Positions 34,598 through 49,296 are shown, counted from the stretch's first letter. The stretch: DNA of 64,000 bases from Cladorhizidae sp. MBARI D1340-BT2 (GCA_028752905.1 JAQNBH010000011.1:19790909-19854908), one strand, 5' to 3'. Translations and numbers: made by a program. The notes: a model not told the origin generated them from the sequence alone.

Positions 34598-37500
34598 TCT
34601 GGCATGCATCAAGCCATATACTCTGGTGTGTATCAAGCTATGAACTCTTGTGTGTAACAAGACATGAACTCTGGCCTGTAGCAGTCATGAACTCTTTATC
34701 AAGCCATAAACTATGGTGTATCAAGCCATGAACTCTGGTGTGTGTCAAGCCATCATATCTGGTGTGCATCAAGCATTGAACTCTGGTATGTATCAAGCTA
34801 TTAACTCTGGTATGTAGCAAGACATGAACTCTGGTATGTATCGATCTATGAACTCTGGGGTGTAGCAAAACATGAACTCTGGTGTGTAGCAAGACATGAA
34901 CTCTGGTGTGTAGCAGTCACGAACTCTGTATCATGCCATAAACTCTGGTGTCTCAAGCCATGAACTCTGGTGTTTGTCAAGCCATGAACTCTGGTGTGCA
35001 TCAAGCCATGAACTATGGTGTGCATCAAGCCATGAACAACTCTGGTGTACATCAAGCCATGAACTCTGGCATGCATTAACCCATGAACTCTGGTGTGCAT
35101 CAAGCCATGAATTCTGGTCTGCATCAAGCCATGAACTTTGGTGTGCATCAAGCCATGAACTCTGGTGTGTATCAAGCCAAGAACTCTGGTGTGTAGCAAG
35201 CCATTAACTCTGACGTGCAGCAAGCCTTGAACTCTGGCATGCATCAAGCGATAAACTCTGGTGTGTATCAAGCTATGAACTCTGGTGTGTAACAAGACAA
35301 GAACTCTGGTGTGTATCAATCATGAACTCTGTTTCAAGCCATGAACTCTGGTGTATCAAGCCATGAACTCTGGTGTGTGTCAAGCCATGAACTCTGTTGT
35401 GCATCCAGCCATGAAGTCTGGTGTGTATCACGCTATTAACTCTGGTGTGCATCAATCCATGAACTCTGGTGTGCATCAAGCCATGAAATCTTGTGTGCAG
35501 CAAGCGATGAACTCTATGAACTGTGGTGTGCATCAAGCCATGAATTCTGGTGTGTATCGAACTATGAACCCTGGTCTCTGGTGTGCATCATGCCAAGAAC
35601 TCTGATGTGCATCAAGCCATGAACTCTGGTGTGCATAAAGCCATGAACTCGGGTGTGCTTCTAACCATAAACTCTGATGTGCATCAAGCTATGAACTCGG
35701 TTGTGCATCAAGCCATGTCTTCGGGTGGGCAGCAAGCGATGAACTCTATGAACTCTGGTGTGCATCAAGCCATGAACTATGGTGTGTATCAAGACATGAA
35801 TTCTGGTGTCAGTAACCATGAACTCCGTATCAAGCTATGCACTCTGGTGTGTATCAAGCCATGAACTCTGGTGGATATCAAGATATGAACTCTGGTCTGT
35901 ATCAAGCTATTAACTCTGTGGTGTAGCAAAACATGAACTCTGGTGTGTAGCAAGTCTCATGAACTCTGGTGTGTAGCAGTCATGAACTCTGTATTAAGCC
36001 ATGAACTCTGGTGTGTGTCAAGCCATGAACTCTGGTGTGCATCAAGCCAATGAACTTTGGTGTGCATCAAGCCATGAACTATGGTGTGCATCAAGCCATG
36101 AACTTTGGTTTGCATCAAGCCATGAACTCTGGTGTGTAGCAAGCCATGAACTCTGACGTGCAGCAAGCCATGAACTCTGGCACGTATCAAGCCATGAACT
36201 CTGGTGTTTCAAGCCATGAAATCTGGTGTGTAGCAAGACATGAACTCTGGTATGCATCAAGCCATGAACTCGGGTGTGCAACAAGCCATGAACTCTAGTT
36301 TGCATCAAGCCATGAACACATGTGTACATCAAGCTATGAACACTGGAATGCAGCAACCTATGAACTCTGATGTATATCAAGCTATGAAATCTGGTGTGTA
36401 GCAAGACATGAACTCTGGTGTGCAGCAAGCCATAAACTCTGGTATGCTTCAAGCCATGAAATTTGGTGCGCATCAAGCCAAGAACCCTGTTAGGTATTAA
36501 GCTAAGAACTCTAGTGTGTAGCAAGGCATGAACTCGGGCATGCAGCAAGCCATTAACTTTGATATGCATCAAGCCATGAATTCAGGTGTGTATCAAGCTA
36601 TGAACTCTGTGGTTTAGTAAAACATGAACTCTGGTGTGCATCAAGGCATGAACTCGGATGTGTATCAAGCTATGAACTCTGGTGTGTAGCAAGACATGCA
36701 CTCTGTTGTATATCAGTCATGAACTCTGTATCAAGCCATGAACTCTGGTGTCTTATGCCATGAATTCTGGAGTGTGTCAAGCCATTAACTCTTGTGTGCA
36801 TCAAGCCAAGAACAACTCTAGTGTACATCAAGTCTTGAACTCTGGTGTGCATCAACCCATGAACTCTCGTGTGCATCAAGCCATGAACTATGGTGTGCAT
36901 CAAGCCATGAACTTTGGTTTGCATCAAGCCATGAACTCTGGTGGGTATCAAGCCATGAAATATGGTGTAGGTCAAGCCATGAACTCTGGTTTGCATCAAT
37001 CCATGAACTCTATTGTGTATCAAGCTATTAACTCTGGTTTGCATCAACCCAAGAACTCTGGTGTGCATCAAGCCATGAACTATGGTGTGCATAATGCCAT
37101 GAACTCTGGTGTGTAGCAAGCCATAAACTGCGTGCATCAAGCTATTAACTCTGGTGTGTATCAAGCTATGAATTCTGGTGTGTAGCAGTCATGAACTCTG
37201 TATCAAGCCATGAACTCTGGTGTGCAGCAAACCATGAACCCTGGTGTGTTAAGCTATGTACTCTGGTGTGTACCAAGCCATGAACTCTGGTATGCATCAA
37301 GCCATGAACTCTGGTGTGCAACAAGCCATGAAATCTAATGTGCATCAAGCCATGAACACATGTGTACATCAAGCTATGAACACTGGAATGCAGCAAGCTA
37401 TGAACTCTGATGTGTATCAAGCTATGAAATCTGGTGTGTAGCAAGACATGAACTCTGGTGTGCAGCAAGCCATAAACTCTGGTATGCTTCAAGCCATGAA

Positions 37501-37715
37501 ATTTGGTGTGCATCAAGCCAAGAACTCTGGTGGGTATGAAGCTATGAACTCTAGTGTGTAGCAAGCCATGAACTCTGGCGTGCAGCAAGCCATTAACTTT
37601 GGCATGCATCAAGCAATGAACTCAGGTGTGTATCAAGCTATGAATTCTGGGGTGTAGTAAAACATGAACTCTGGTGTGCATCAAGGCATGAACTCGGATG
37701 TGTATCAAGCTATGA
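34598..37715. repeat. 3.1-kb dispersed duplication, copy 2
   Basis: Partner of 27,139-30,273. The junction at 34,598 joins a short-monomer block to the middle of a HOR-A unit without the usual intervening monomers, a clear recombination breakpoint. A 17-bp deletion near 35,570 fuses two monomers (ACCCTGGTCTCTGGTGTG). Confidence 0.82.
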
Positions 37716-39989
37716 ACTCTGGAGTGTAGCATGAAATGCACTCTGGTGTATATCAGTCATGAACTCTGTATCAAGCCATGAACTCTGGTGTCTTATGCCA
37801 TGAATTCTGGTGTGTGTCAAGCCATGAACTCTGGTGTGCATCAACCAATGAACTCTGGTGTGCATCAAGCCATGAACTCTGGTGTGCATCAAGCCAAGAA
37901 CAACTCTAGTGTACATCAAGCCATGAACTGTGGTGTGCATCAACCCATGAACTCTGGTATGCATCAAGCCATGAATACTGGTCTGCATCAAGCCATGAAC
38001 TCTGGTTTGCATCAAGCCATGAACTCTTGTGTGTATCAAGCTATGAACTCTGGTGTGTACCAGTCATGAACTCTGTATCAAGCCATGAACTCTGGTGTAT
38101 CAAGCTATGAACTCTGGTGTGGGTCAAGCCATGAACTCTGGTGTGCATCAAGCCATGAACTCTATTGTGTATCAAGCTATTAACTCTGGTTTGCATCAAC
38201 CCATAAACTCTGGTGTGCACCAAGCCAGTAACTATGATGTGCATAATGCCATGAACTCTGGTGTGTAGCAAGCTATAAACTGCGTGCATCAAGCCATTAA
38301 CTCTGGTGTGTATCAAGCTATGAACTCTGGTGGTTAGCAAGTAATGAACTCTGGTGTGTACCATTCATGAACTCTGTATCAAGCCATGAACTCTGGTGTA
38401 TCAAGCTATGAACTCTGGTGTGGGTCAAGCCATGAACTCTGGTGTGCATCAAGCCATGAACTCTATTGTGTATCAAGCTATTAACTCTGGTTTGCATCAA
38501 CCCATGAACTCTGGTGTGCACCAAGCCATTAACTATGATGTGCATAATGCCATGAACTCTGGTGTGTAGCAAGCCATAAACTGCGTGCATCAAGCCATTA
38601 ACTCTGGTGTGTATCAAGCTATGCTTTCTGGTGTGTAGCAGACATGAACTCTGTATCAAGCAATGAACTCTGGTGTGCAGCAAACCATGAACCCTGGTGT
38701 GTTAAGCCATGTACTCTGGTGTGTACCAAGCCATGAACTCTGGTATGCATCAAGCCATGAACACATGTGTACATCAAGCTATGAACACTGGAATGCAGCA
38801 AGATATGAACTCCGATGTGTATTAAGCTATGAAATCTGGTGTGTAGCAAGACATGAACTCTGGTGTGCAGCAAGCCATAAACTCTGGTATGCTTCAAGCA
38901 TGAAATTTGGTGTGTATCAAGCCAAGAACTCTGGTGGGTATGAAGCTATGAACTCTGGTGTGTAGCAATCCATGAACTCTGGCGTGCAGCAAGCCATTAA
39001 CTTTGGCATGCATCAAGCCATGAACTCAGGTGTGTATCAAGCTATGAACTCTGGGGTGTAGTAAAACATGAACTCTGGTGTGTAGCAAGAAATAAACTCT
39101 GGTGTGTAGCAGTCATGAACTCTGTATCAAGCTGTTGTCTCAAGCCATGAACTCTGGTGTGTGTCAAGCCATGATCTGTGGTGTGCATCAAGCCATGAAA
39201 TAAAGTGTGCATCAAGCCATGAACTCTGTTGCACATCAAGCCATGCACTCTGGTGTGTATCAACCCATGAACTCTGGTGTGCATCAACAATGAACTCTGG
39301 TGTGCATCAAGCCGTGAACTTTGGTGTGCATCAAGCCATGAATTCTGTTGGGTATCAAGCCAAGAACTCTGGTGTGTAGCAAGCCATGAACTCTGACTTG
39401 CAGCAAGCCATGAACTCTGGCTTGCATCAAGCCATATACTCTGGTGTGTATCAAGCTATGAACTTTTGTGTGTAACAAGACATGAACTCTGGTCAGTAGC
39501 AGTCATGAACTCTTTATCATGCCATGAACTATGGTGTATCAAGCCATGAACTCTGGTGTGTGTCAAGCCATCATATCTGTTGTGCATCAAGCCATGAACT
39601 CTGGTATGTATCAAGCTATTAACTCTGGTATGTAGCAAGACATGAACTCTGGTATGTATCGAGCTATGAACTCCTGGGTGTAGCAAAACATGAACTCTGG
39701 TGTGTAGCAAGACATGAACTCTGGTGTGTAGCAGTCACGAACTCTGTATCATGCCATAAACTCTGGTGTCTCAAGCCATGAACTCTGGTGTTTGTCAAAC
39801 CATGAACTCTGGTGTGCATCAAGCCATGAACTATGGTGTGCATCAAGCCATGAACAACTCTGGTGTACATCAAGCCATGAACTCTGGCATGCATCAACCC
39901 ATGAACTCTGGTGTGCATCAAGCCATGAATTCAGGTGTGCATCAAGCCATGAACTTTGGTGTGCATCAAGTCATGAACTCTGGTGGGTA
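37716..39989. repeat. HOR-A copy (marker 39,128) with 301-bp tandem duplication
   Basis: About 38,055-38,355 is repeated at 38,356-38,650 with offset 301 (both contain the 21-bp AACTGCGTGC monomer, at 38,279 and 38,580). A HOR-A copy follows with its marker at 39,128 and a single ATCATATCTG monomer near 39,568. Confidence 0.78.
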
Positions 39990-41544
39990 TCAAGTCATGA
40001 ACTCTGGTGTGTAGAAAGCCATGATCTCTGAAGTGCAGCAAGCCATGAAGTCTGGCATGCATCAAGCAATAAACTCTGGTGTGTATCAAGCTATGAACTC
40101 TGGTGGTTAGCAAGTCATGAACTCTGGTGTGTACCAGTCATGAACTCTGTATCAAGCCATGAACTCTGGTGTATCAAGCTATGAACTCTGGTGTGGGTCA
40201 AGCCATGAACTTTGGTGTGCATCAAGCCATGAACTCTATTGTGTATCAAGCTATTAACTCTGGTTTGCATCAACCCATGAACTCTGGTGTGCACCAAGCC
40301 ATTAACTATGATGTGCATAATGCCATGAACTCTGGTGTGTAACAAGCCATAAACTGCGTGCATCAAGCCATTAACTCTGGTGTGTATCAAGCTATGCATT
40401 CTGGTGTGCAGCAGTCATGAACTCTGTATCAAGCCATGAACTCTGGTGTGCAGCAAACCGTGAACCCTGGTGTGCTAAGCCATGTACTCTGGTGTGTACC
40501 AAGCCATGAACTCTGGTATGCATCAAGCCATGAACACATGTGTACATCAAGCTATGAACACTGGAATGCAGCAAGATATGAACTCTGATGTGTATTAAGC
40601 TATGAAATCTGGTGTGTAGCAAGACATGAACTCTGGTGTGCAGCAAGCCATAAACTCTGGTATGCTTCAAGCCATGAAATTTGGTGTGTATCAAGCCAAG
40701 AACTCTGGTTGGTATGAAGCTATGAACTCTGGTGTGTAGCAAGCTATGAACTCTGGCGTGCAGCAAGCCATTAACTTTGGCATGCATCAAGCCATGAGCT
40801 CAGGTGTGTATCAAGCTATGAACTCTGGGGTGTAGTAAAACATGAACTCTGGTGTGTAGCAAGAAATGAACTCTGGTGTGTAGCAGTCATGAACTCTGTA
40901 TCAAGCTGTTGTCTCAAGCCATGAACTCTGGTGTGTGTCAAGCCATAAACTGTGGTGTGCATCAAGCCATGCACTCTGGTGTGCATCAACCCATGAACTC
41001 TGGTGTGCATCAACAATGAACTCTGGTGTGCATCAAGCCGTGAACTTTGGTGTGCATCAAGCCATGAGTTCTGTTGGGTATCAAGCCAAGAACTCTGGTG
41101 TCTGGCAAGCCATGAACTCTGACTTGCAGCAAGCCATGAACTCTGGCATGCATCAAGCCATATACTCTGGTGTGTATCAAGCTATGAACTCTTGTGTGTA
41201 ACAAGACATGAACTCTGGTCAGTAGCAGTCATGAACTCTTTATCAAGCCATGAACTATGGTGTATCAAGCCATGAACTCTGGTGTGTGTCAAGCCATAAT
41301 ATCTGGTGTGCATCAAGCCATGAACTCTGGTATGTATCAAGCTATTAACTCTGGTATGTAGCAAGACATGAACTCTGGTATGTATCGAGCTATGAACTCT
41401 GGGGAGTAGCAAAACATGAACTCTGGTGTGTAGCAAGACATGAACTCTGGTGTGTAGCAGTCACGAACTCTGTATCATGCCATAAACTCTGGTGTCTCAA
41501 GCCATGAACTCTGGTGTTTGTCAAGCCATGAACTCTGGTGTGCA
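39990..41544. repeat. 1,555-bp HOR, tandem copy 1
   Basis: Alignment with the next 1,555 bp begins at about 39,990 (homology is lost upstream: GGTATCAAGT versus TGCATCAAGC). The unit carries the cassette GTAGAAAGCC at 40,011, the 21-bp monomer near 40,354, the CAAGCTGTTGTCTC marker at 40,902, GTCTGGCAAGCC near 41,100 and a CATAATATCTGG variant at 41,296. It differs from copy 2 at a handful of sites (for example in monomers near 40,356 and 40,745). Confidence 0.9.
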
Positions 41545-43099
41545 TCAAGCCATGAACTCTGGTGTGTAGAAAGCCATGAACTCTGAAGTGCAGCAAGCCA
41601 TGAAGTCTGGCATGCATCAAGCAATAAACTCTGGTGTGTATCAAGCTATGAACTCTGGTGGTTAGCAAGTCATGAACTCTGGTGTGTACCAGTCATGAAC
41701 TCTGTATCAAGCCATGAACTCTGGTGTATCAAGCTATGAACTCTGGTGTGGGTCAAGCCATGAACTCTGGTGTGCATCAAGCCATGAACTCTATTGTGTA
41801 TCAAGCTATTAACTCTGGTTTGCATCAACCCATGAACTCTGGTGTGCACCAAGCCATTAACTATGATGTGCATAATGCCATGAACTCTGGTGTGTAACAA
41901 GCCATAAACTGCGTGCATCAAGCCATTAACTCTGGTGTGTATCAAGCTATGCATTCTGGTGTGCAGCAGTCATGAACTCTGTATCAAGCCATGAACTCTG
42001 GTGTGCAGCAAACCGTGAACCCTGGTGTGCTAAGCCATGTACTCTGGTGTGTACCAAGCCATGAACTCTGGTATGCATCAAGCCATGAACACATGTGTAC
42101 ATCAAGCTATGAACACTGGAATGCAGCAAGATATGAACTCTGATGTGTATTAAGCTATGAAATCTGGTGTGTAGCAAGACATGAACTCTGGTGTGCAGCA
42201 AGCCATAAACTCTGGTATGCTTCAAGCCATGAAATTTGGTGTGTATCAAGCCAAGAACTCTGGTTGGTATGAAGCTATTAACTCTGGTGTGTAGCAAGCT
42301 ATGAACTCTGGCGTGCAGCAAGCCATTAACTTTGGCATGCATCAAGCCATGAGCTCAGGTGTGTATCAACCTATGAACTCTGGGGTGTAGTAAAACATGA
42401 TCTCTGGTGTGTAGCAAGAAATGAACTCTGGTGTGTAGCAGTCATGAACTCTGTATCAAGCTGTTGTCTCAAGCCATGAACTCTGGTGTGTGTCAAGCCG
42501 TGAACTGTGGTGTGCATCAAGCCATGCACTCTGGTGTGCATCAACCCATGAACTCTGGTGTGCATCAACAATGAACTCTGGTGTGCATCAAGCCGTGAAC
42601 TTTGGTGTGCATCAAGCCATGAGTTCTGTTGGGTATCAAGCCAAGAACTCTGGTGTCTGGCAAGCCATGAACTCTGACTTGCAGCAAGCCATGAACTCTG
42701 GCATGCATCAAGCCATATACTCTGGTGTGTATCAAGCTATGAACTCTTGTGTGTAACAAGACATGAACTCTGGTCAGTAGCAGTCATGAACTCTTTATCA
42801 AGCCATGAACTATGGTGTATCAAGCCATGAACTCTGGTGTGTGTCAAGCCATAATATCTGGTGTGCATCAAGCCATGAACTCTGGTATGTATCAAGCTAT
42901 TAACTCTGGTATGTAGCAAGACATGAACTCTGGTATGTATCGAGCTATGAACTCTGGGGAGTAGCAAAACATGAACTCTGGTGTGTAGCAAGACATGAAC
43001 TCTGGTGTGTAGCAGTCACGAACTCTGTATCATGCCATAAACTCTGGTGTCTCAAGCCATGAACTCTGGTGTTTGTCAAGCCATGAACTCTGGTGTGCA
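41545..43099. repeat. 1,555-bp HOR, tandem copy 2
   Basis: Same order of every landmark at +1,555 (marker 42,457). Private changes include CTATTAACTC near 42,278 and CAACCTATG near 42,368. It shares with copy 1 the rare CATAATATC monomer and GTCTGGCAAGCC, so these two copies descend from one recent amplification. Confidence 0.9.
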
Positions 43100-44610
43100 T
43101 CAAGCCATGAACTCTGGTGTGTAGAAAGCCATGAACTCTGAAGTGCAGCAAGCCATGAAGTCTGGCATGCATCAAGCAATAAACTCTGGTGTGTATCAAG
43201 CTATGAACTCTGGTGGTTAGCAAGTCATGAACTCTGGTGTGTACCAGTCATGAACTCTGTATCAAGCCATGAACTCTGGTGTATCAAGCTATGAACTCTG
43301 GTGTGGGTCAAGCCATGAACTCTGGTTTGCATCAAGCCATGAACTCTATTGTGTATCAAGCTATTAACTCTGGTTTGCATCAACCCATGAACTCTGGTGT
43401 GCACCAAGCCATTAACTATGATGTGCATAATGCCATAAACTCTGGTGTGTAACAAGCCATAAACTGCGTGCATCAAGCCATTAACTGGTGTGTATCAAGC
43501 TATGCATTCTGGTGTGTAGCAGTCATGAACTCTGTATCAAGCCATGAACTCTGGTGTGCAGCAAACCGTGAACCCTGGTGTGTTAAGCCATGTACTCTGG
43601 TGTGTACCAAGCCATGAACTCTGGTATGCATCAAGCCATGAACACATGTGTACATCAAGCTATGAACACTGGAATGCAGCAAGATATGAACTCTGATGTG
43701 TATTAAGCTATGAAATCTGGTGTGTAGCAAGACATGAACTCTGGTGTGCAGCAAGCCATAAACTCTGGTATGCTTCAAGCCATGAAATTTGGTGTGTATC
43801 AAGCCAAGAACTCTGGTGGGTATGAAGCTATGAACTCTGGTGTGTAGCAAGCCATGAACTCTGGCTTGCAGCCAGCCATTAACTTTGGCATGCATCAAGC
43901 CATGAGCTCAGGTGTGTATCAAGCTATGAACTCTGGGGTGTATTAAAACATGAACTCTGGTGTGTAGCAAGAAATGAACTCTGGTGTGTAGCAGTCATGA
44001 ACTCTGTATCAAGCTGTTGTCTCAAGCCATGAACTCTGGTGTGTGTCAAGCCATGAACTGTGGTGTGCATCAAGCCGTGCACTCTGGTGTGCATCAACCC
44101 ATGAACTCTGGTGTGCATCAACAATGAACTCTGGTGTGCATCAAGCCGTGAACTTTGGTGTGCATCAAGCCATGAATTCTGTTGGGTATCAAGCCAAGAA
44201 CTCTGGTGTCTGGCAAGCCATGAACTCTGACTTGCAGCAAGCCATGAACTCTGGCATGCATCAAGCCATATATTCTGGTGTGTATCAAGCTATGAACTCT
44301 TGTGTGTAACAAGACATGAACTCTGGTCAGTAGCAGTCATGAACTCTTTATCAAGCCATGAACTCTGGTTTGTGTCAAGCCATCATATCTGTTGTGCATC
44401 AAGCCATGAACTCTGGTATGTATCAAGCTATTAACTCTGGTATGTAGCAAGACATGAACTCTGGTATGTATCGAGCTATGAACTCTGGTGTGTAGCAAGA
44501 CATGAACTCTGGTGTGTAGCAGTCACGAACTCTGTATCATGCCATAAACTCTGGTGTCTCAAGCCATCAACTCTGGTTTTTGTCAAGCCATGAACTCTGG
44601 TGTGCATCAA
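43100..44610. repeat. 1,555-bp HOR, tandem copy 3 (shortened)
   Basis: Follows copy 2 at +1,555, then at +1,553 after a 2-bp loss near 43,484 (TTAACTGGTG in place of TTAACTCTGGTG). Marker at 44,010. Near 44,355 it lacks about one monomer present in copies 1 and 2, and it loses one cassette monomer near 44,480. Beyond about 44,610 the order switches to another block type. Confidence 0.85.
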
Positions 44611-47600
44611 GCCATGAACTATGGTGTGCATGAAGCCATGAACAACTCTGGTGTACATCAAGCCATGAACTCTTGCATGCATCAACCCATGAACTCTGGT
44701 GTGCATCAAGCCATGAATTCAGGTGTGCATCAAGCCATGAACTTTGGTGTGCAGCAAGCCATGAACTCTGGTGTGTATCAAGCCAAGAACTCTGGTGTGT
44801 AGCAAGCCATTAACTCTGACGTGCAGCAAGCCTTGAACTTTGGCATGCATCAAGCGATAAACTCTGGTTTGTATCAAGCTATGAACTCTGATATGTATCA
44901 AGCTATGAAATCTGGTGTGTAGCAAGACATGAACTCTGGTGTACAGCAAGCCATAAACTCTTGTATGATTCAAGCCATGAAATTTGGTGTGTATCAAGCC
45001 AAGAACTCTGGTCGGTATGAAGCTATGAACTCTAGTGTGTAGCAAGCCATGAACTCTGGCATGCAGCAAGCCATTAACTTTGGAATGCATCAAATCATGA
45101 ACTCAAGTGTGTATCAAGCTATGAACTCTGGGGTGTAGTAAATCATGAACTCTGGTGTGCATCAAGGCATGAACTCGGATGTGTATCAAGCTATGAACTC
45201 TGGAGTGTAGCAAGACATGCACTCTGGTGTATATCAGTCATGAACTCTGTATCAAGCCATGAACTCTGGTGTCTTATGCCATGAATTCTGGTGTGTGTCA
45301 AGCCATGAACTCTGGTGTGCATCAACCAATGAACTCTGGTGTGCATCAAGCCATGAACTCTGGTGTGCATCAAGCCAAGAACAACTCTAGTGTACAACAA
45401 GCAATGAACTGTGGTGTGCATCAACCCATGAACTCTGGTATGCATCAAGCCATGAATACTGGTCTGCATCAAGCCATGAACTTTGGTTTGCATCAAGCCA
45501 TGAACTCTGGTGGGTATCAAGCCATGAACTCTGGTGTGTAGCAAGCGCAGCAAGCCATGAAGTCTGGCATGCATCAAGCAATAAACTCTGGTGTGTATCA
45601 AGCTATGAACTCTGGTGTGTACCAGTCATGAACTCTGTATCAAGCCATGAACTCTGGTGTATCAAGCTATGAACTCTGGTGTGGGTCAAGCCATGAACTC
45701 TGGTGTGCATCAAGTCATGAACTCTATTGTGTATCAAGCTATTAACTCTGGTTTGCATCAACCCATGAACTCTGGTGTGCACCAAGCCATTAACTATGAT
45801 GTGCATAATGCCATGAACTCTGGTGTGTAGCAAGCCATAAACTGCGTGCATCAAGCCATTAACTCTGGTGTGTATCAAGCTATGCATTCTGGTGTGTAGC
45901 AGTCATGAACTCTGTATCAAGCCATGAACTCTGGTGTGCAGCAAACCATGAACCCTGGTGTGTTAAGCCATGTACTCTGGTGTGTACCAAGCCATGAACT
46001 CTGGTATGCATCAAGCCATGAACACATGTGTACATCAAGCTATGAACACTGGAATGCAGCAAGATATGAACTCTGATGTGTATTAAGCTATGAAATCTGG
46101 TGTGTAGCAAGACATGAACTCTGGTGTGCAGCAAGACATAAACACTGGTATGCTTCAAGCCATGAAATTTGGTGTGTATCAAGCCAAGAACTCTGGTGGA
46201 TATGAAGCTATGAACTCTGGTGTGTAGCAAGCCATGAACTCTGGTGTGCAGCAAGCCATTAACTTTGGCATGCATCAAGCCATGAACTCAGGTGTGTATC
46301 AAGCTATGAACTCTGGGGTGTAGTAAACCATGAACCCTGGTGTGTAGCAAGAAATGAACTCTGGTGTGTAGCAGTCATGAATTCTGTATCAAGCTGTTGT
46401 CTCAGGCCATGAACTCTGGTGTGTGTCAAGCCATGAACTCTGGTGTGCATCAAGCCATGAAATAAAGTGTGCATCAAGCCATGAACTCTGTTGCACATCA
46501 AGCCATGCACTCTGGTGTGCATCAACCCATGAACTCTGGTGTGCATCAACAATGAACTCTGATGTGCATCAAGCCGTGAACTTTGGTGTGCATCAAGACA
46601 TGAACTCTGGTATGTAGCAGTCACGAACTCTGTATCATGCCATAAACTCTGGTGTCTCAAGCCATGAACTCTGGTGTTTGTCAAGCCATGAACTCTGGTG
46701 TGCATCAAGCCATGAACTATGGTGTGCATCAAGCCATGAACAACTCTGGTGTACATCAAGCCATGAACTCTGGCATGCATCAACCCATGAAGTCTGGTGT
46801 GCATCAAGCCATGAATTCTGGTGTGCATCAAGCCATGAACTTTGGTGTGCATCGAGCCATGAACTCTGGTGGGTATCAAGCCAAGAACTCTGGTGTGTAG
46901 CAAGCCATTAACTCTGACGTGCAGCAAGCCTTGAACTCTGGCATGCATCAAGCGATAAACTCTGGTGTGTATCAAGCTATGAACTCTGGTGTGTAACAAG
47001 ACTTGAACTCTGGTGTGTATCAATCATGAAATCTGTTTCAAGCCATGAACTCTGGTGTTTCAAGCTATGAACTCTAGTGTGCGTCAAGCCATGAACACAT
47101 GTATACATCAAGCTATGAACACTGGAATGCAGCAAGCTATGAACTCTGATGTGTATCAAGCTATGAAATCTGGTGTGTAGCAAGACATGAACTCTGGTGT
47201 GCAGCAAGCCATAAACTCTGGTATGCTTCAAGCCATGAAATTTGATGTGCATCAAGCCAAGAACTCTGGTGTGTATGAAGCTATGAACTCTGGTGTGTAG
47301 CAAGCCATGAACTCTGGCGTGCAGCAAGCCATTAACTTTGGCATGCATCAAGCGATGAACTCAGGTGTGTATCAAGCTATGAACTCTGGGGTGTAGTAAA
47401 ACATGAACTCTGGTGTGCATCAAGGCATGAATTCGGATGTGTATCAAGCTATGAACTCTGGTGTGTGGCAAGACATGCACTCTGGTGTATATAAGTCATG
47501 AACTCTGTATCAAGCCATGAACTCTGGTATCTTATGCCATGAATTCTGGAGTGTGTCAAGCCATGAACTCTGGTGTGCATCAACCAATGAACTCTGGTGT

Positions 47601-49296
47601 GCATCAAGCCATGAACTCTGGTGTGCATCAAGACAAGAACAACTCTAGTATACATCAAGCCATGAACTGTGGTGTGCATCAACCCATGAACTCTGGTATG
47701 CATCAAGCCATGAATTCTGGTGTGCATCAAGCCATGAACTTTGGTTTGCATCAAGCCATGAACTCTGATGGGTATCAAGCCATGAACTCTGGTGTGTAGC
47801 AAGCCATGAACTCTGAAGTGCAGCAAGCCATGAAGTCTGGCATGCGTCAAGCAATAAACTCTGGTGTGTATCAAGCTATGAACTCTGGTGGTTAGCAAGT
47901 CATGAACTCTGGTGTGTACCACTCATGAACTCTGTATCAAGCCATGAACTCTGGTGTATCTAGCTATGAACTCTGGTGTGTGTCAAGCCATGAACTCTGG
48001 TGTGCATCCAGCCATGAACTCTGGTGTGTATCAAGCTATTAACTCTGGTGTGCATTAATCCATGAACTCTGGTGTGCACCAAGCCATTAACTATGATGTA
48101 CATAATGCCATGAACTCTGGTGTGTAGCAAGCCATAAACTGCGTGCATCAAGCCATTAACTCTGGTGTGTATCAAGCTATGCATTCTGGTGTGTAGCAGT
48201 CATGAACTCTGTATCAAGCCATGAACTCTGGTGTGCAGCAAACCATGAACCCTGGTGTGTTAAGCCATGTACTGTGGTGTGTACCAAGCCATGAACTCTG
48301 GTATGCATCAAGCCATGAACACATGTGTACATCAAGCTATGAATACTGGAATGCAGCAAGCTATGAACTCTGATGTGTATTAAGCTATGAAATCTGGTGT
48401 GTAGCAAGACATGAACTCTGGTATGCAGCAAGCCATAAACTCTGGTATGCTTCAAGCCATGAAATTTGGTGTGCATCAAGCCAAGAACTCTGGTGGGTAT
48501 GAAGCTATGAACTCTGGTTTGTAGCAAGTCATGAACTCTGGCGTGCAGCAAGCCATTAACTTTGGCATGCATGAAGCCATGAACTCAGGTGTGTATCAAG
48601 CTATGAACTGTGGGGGTGTAGTAAAACATGAACTCTGGTGTGTAGCAAAAAATGAACTCTGGTGTGTAGCAGTCATGAACTCTGTATCAAGCTGTTGTCT
48701 CAAGCCATGAACTCTGGTGTGTGTCAAGCCATGAACTCTGGTGTGCATCAAGCCATGAAATAAAGTGTGCATGAAGCCATGAACTCTGTTGCACATCAAG
48801 CCATGCACTCTGGTGTGCATCAAGCCATGAACTCTGGTGTGCATCAACAATGAACTCTGGTGTGCATCAAGCCGTGAACTTTGGTGTTCATCAAGCCATG
48901 AATTCTGGTGGGTATCAAGCCAAGAACTCTGGTGTGTAGCAAGCCATGAACTCTGACTTGCAGCAAGCCATGAACTCTGGCATGCATCAAGCCATATACT
49001 CTGGTGTGTATCAAGCTATGAACTCTTGTGTGTAACAAGATATGAACTCTGGTCTGTAGCAGTCATGAACTCTTTATCAAGCCATGAACTATGGTCTATC
49101 AAGCCATGAACTCTGGTGTGTGTCAAGCCATCATATCTGGTGTGCATCAAGCCATGAACTCTGGTGTGTGTCAAGCCATCATATCTGGTGTGCATCAAGC
49201 CATGAACTCTGGTATGTTTCAAGCTATTAACTCTGGTATGTAGCAAGACATGAACTCTGATATGTATCGAGCTATGTACTCTGGGGTGTAGCAAAA
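44611..49296. repeat. Two HOR-A copies (markers 46,390 and 48,688) with intervening blocks
   Basis: Blocks at 44,554-44,800 and 46,652-46,900 carry the 27-bp ATGAACAACTCTGG monomer. HOR-A copies start near 45,603 and 47,960. The string ATGAAATAAAGTGTGC is found near 46,458 and 48,757. The second copy ends with two GCCATCATATCTGG dimers at 49,126 and 49,174. Confidence 0.75.
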
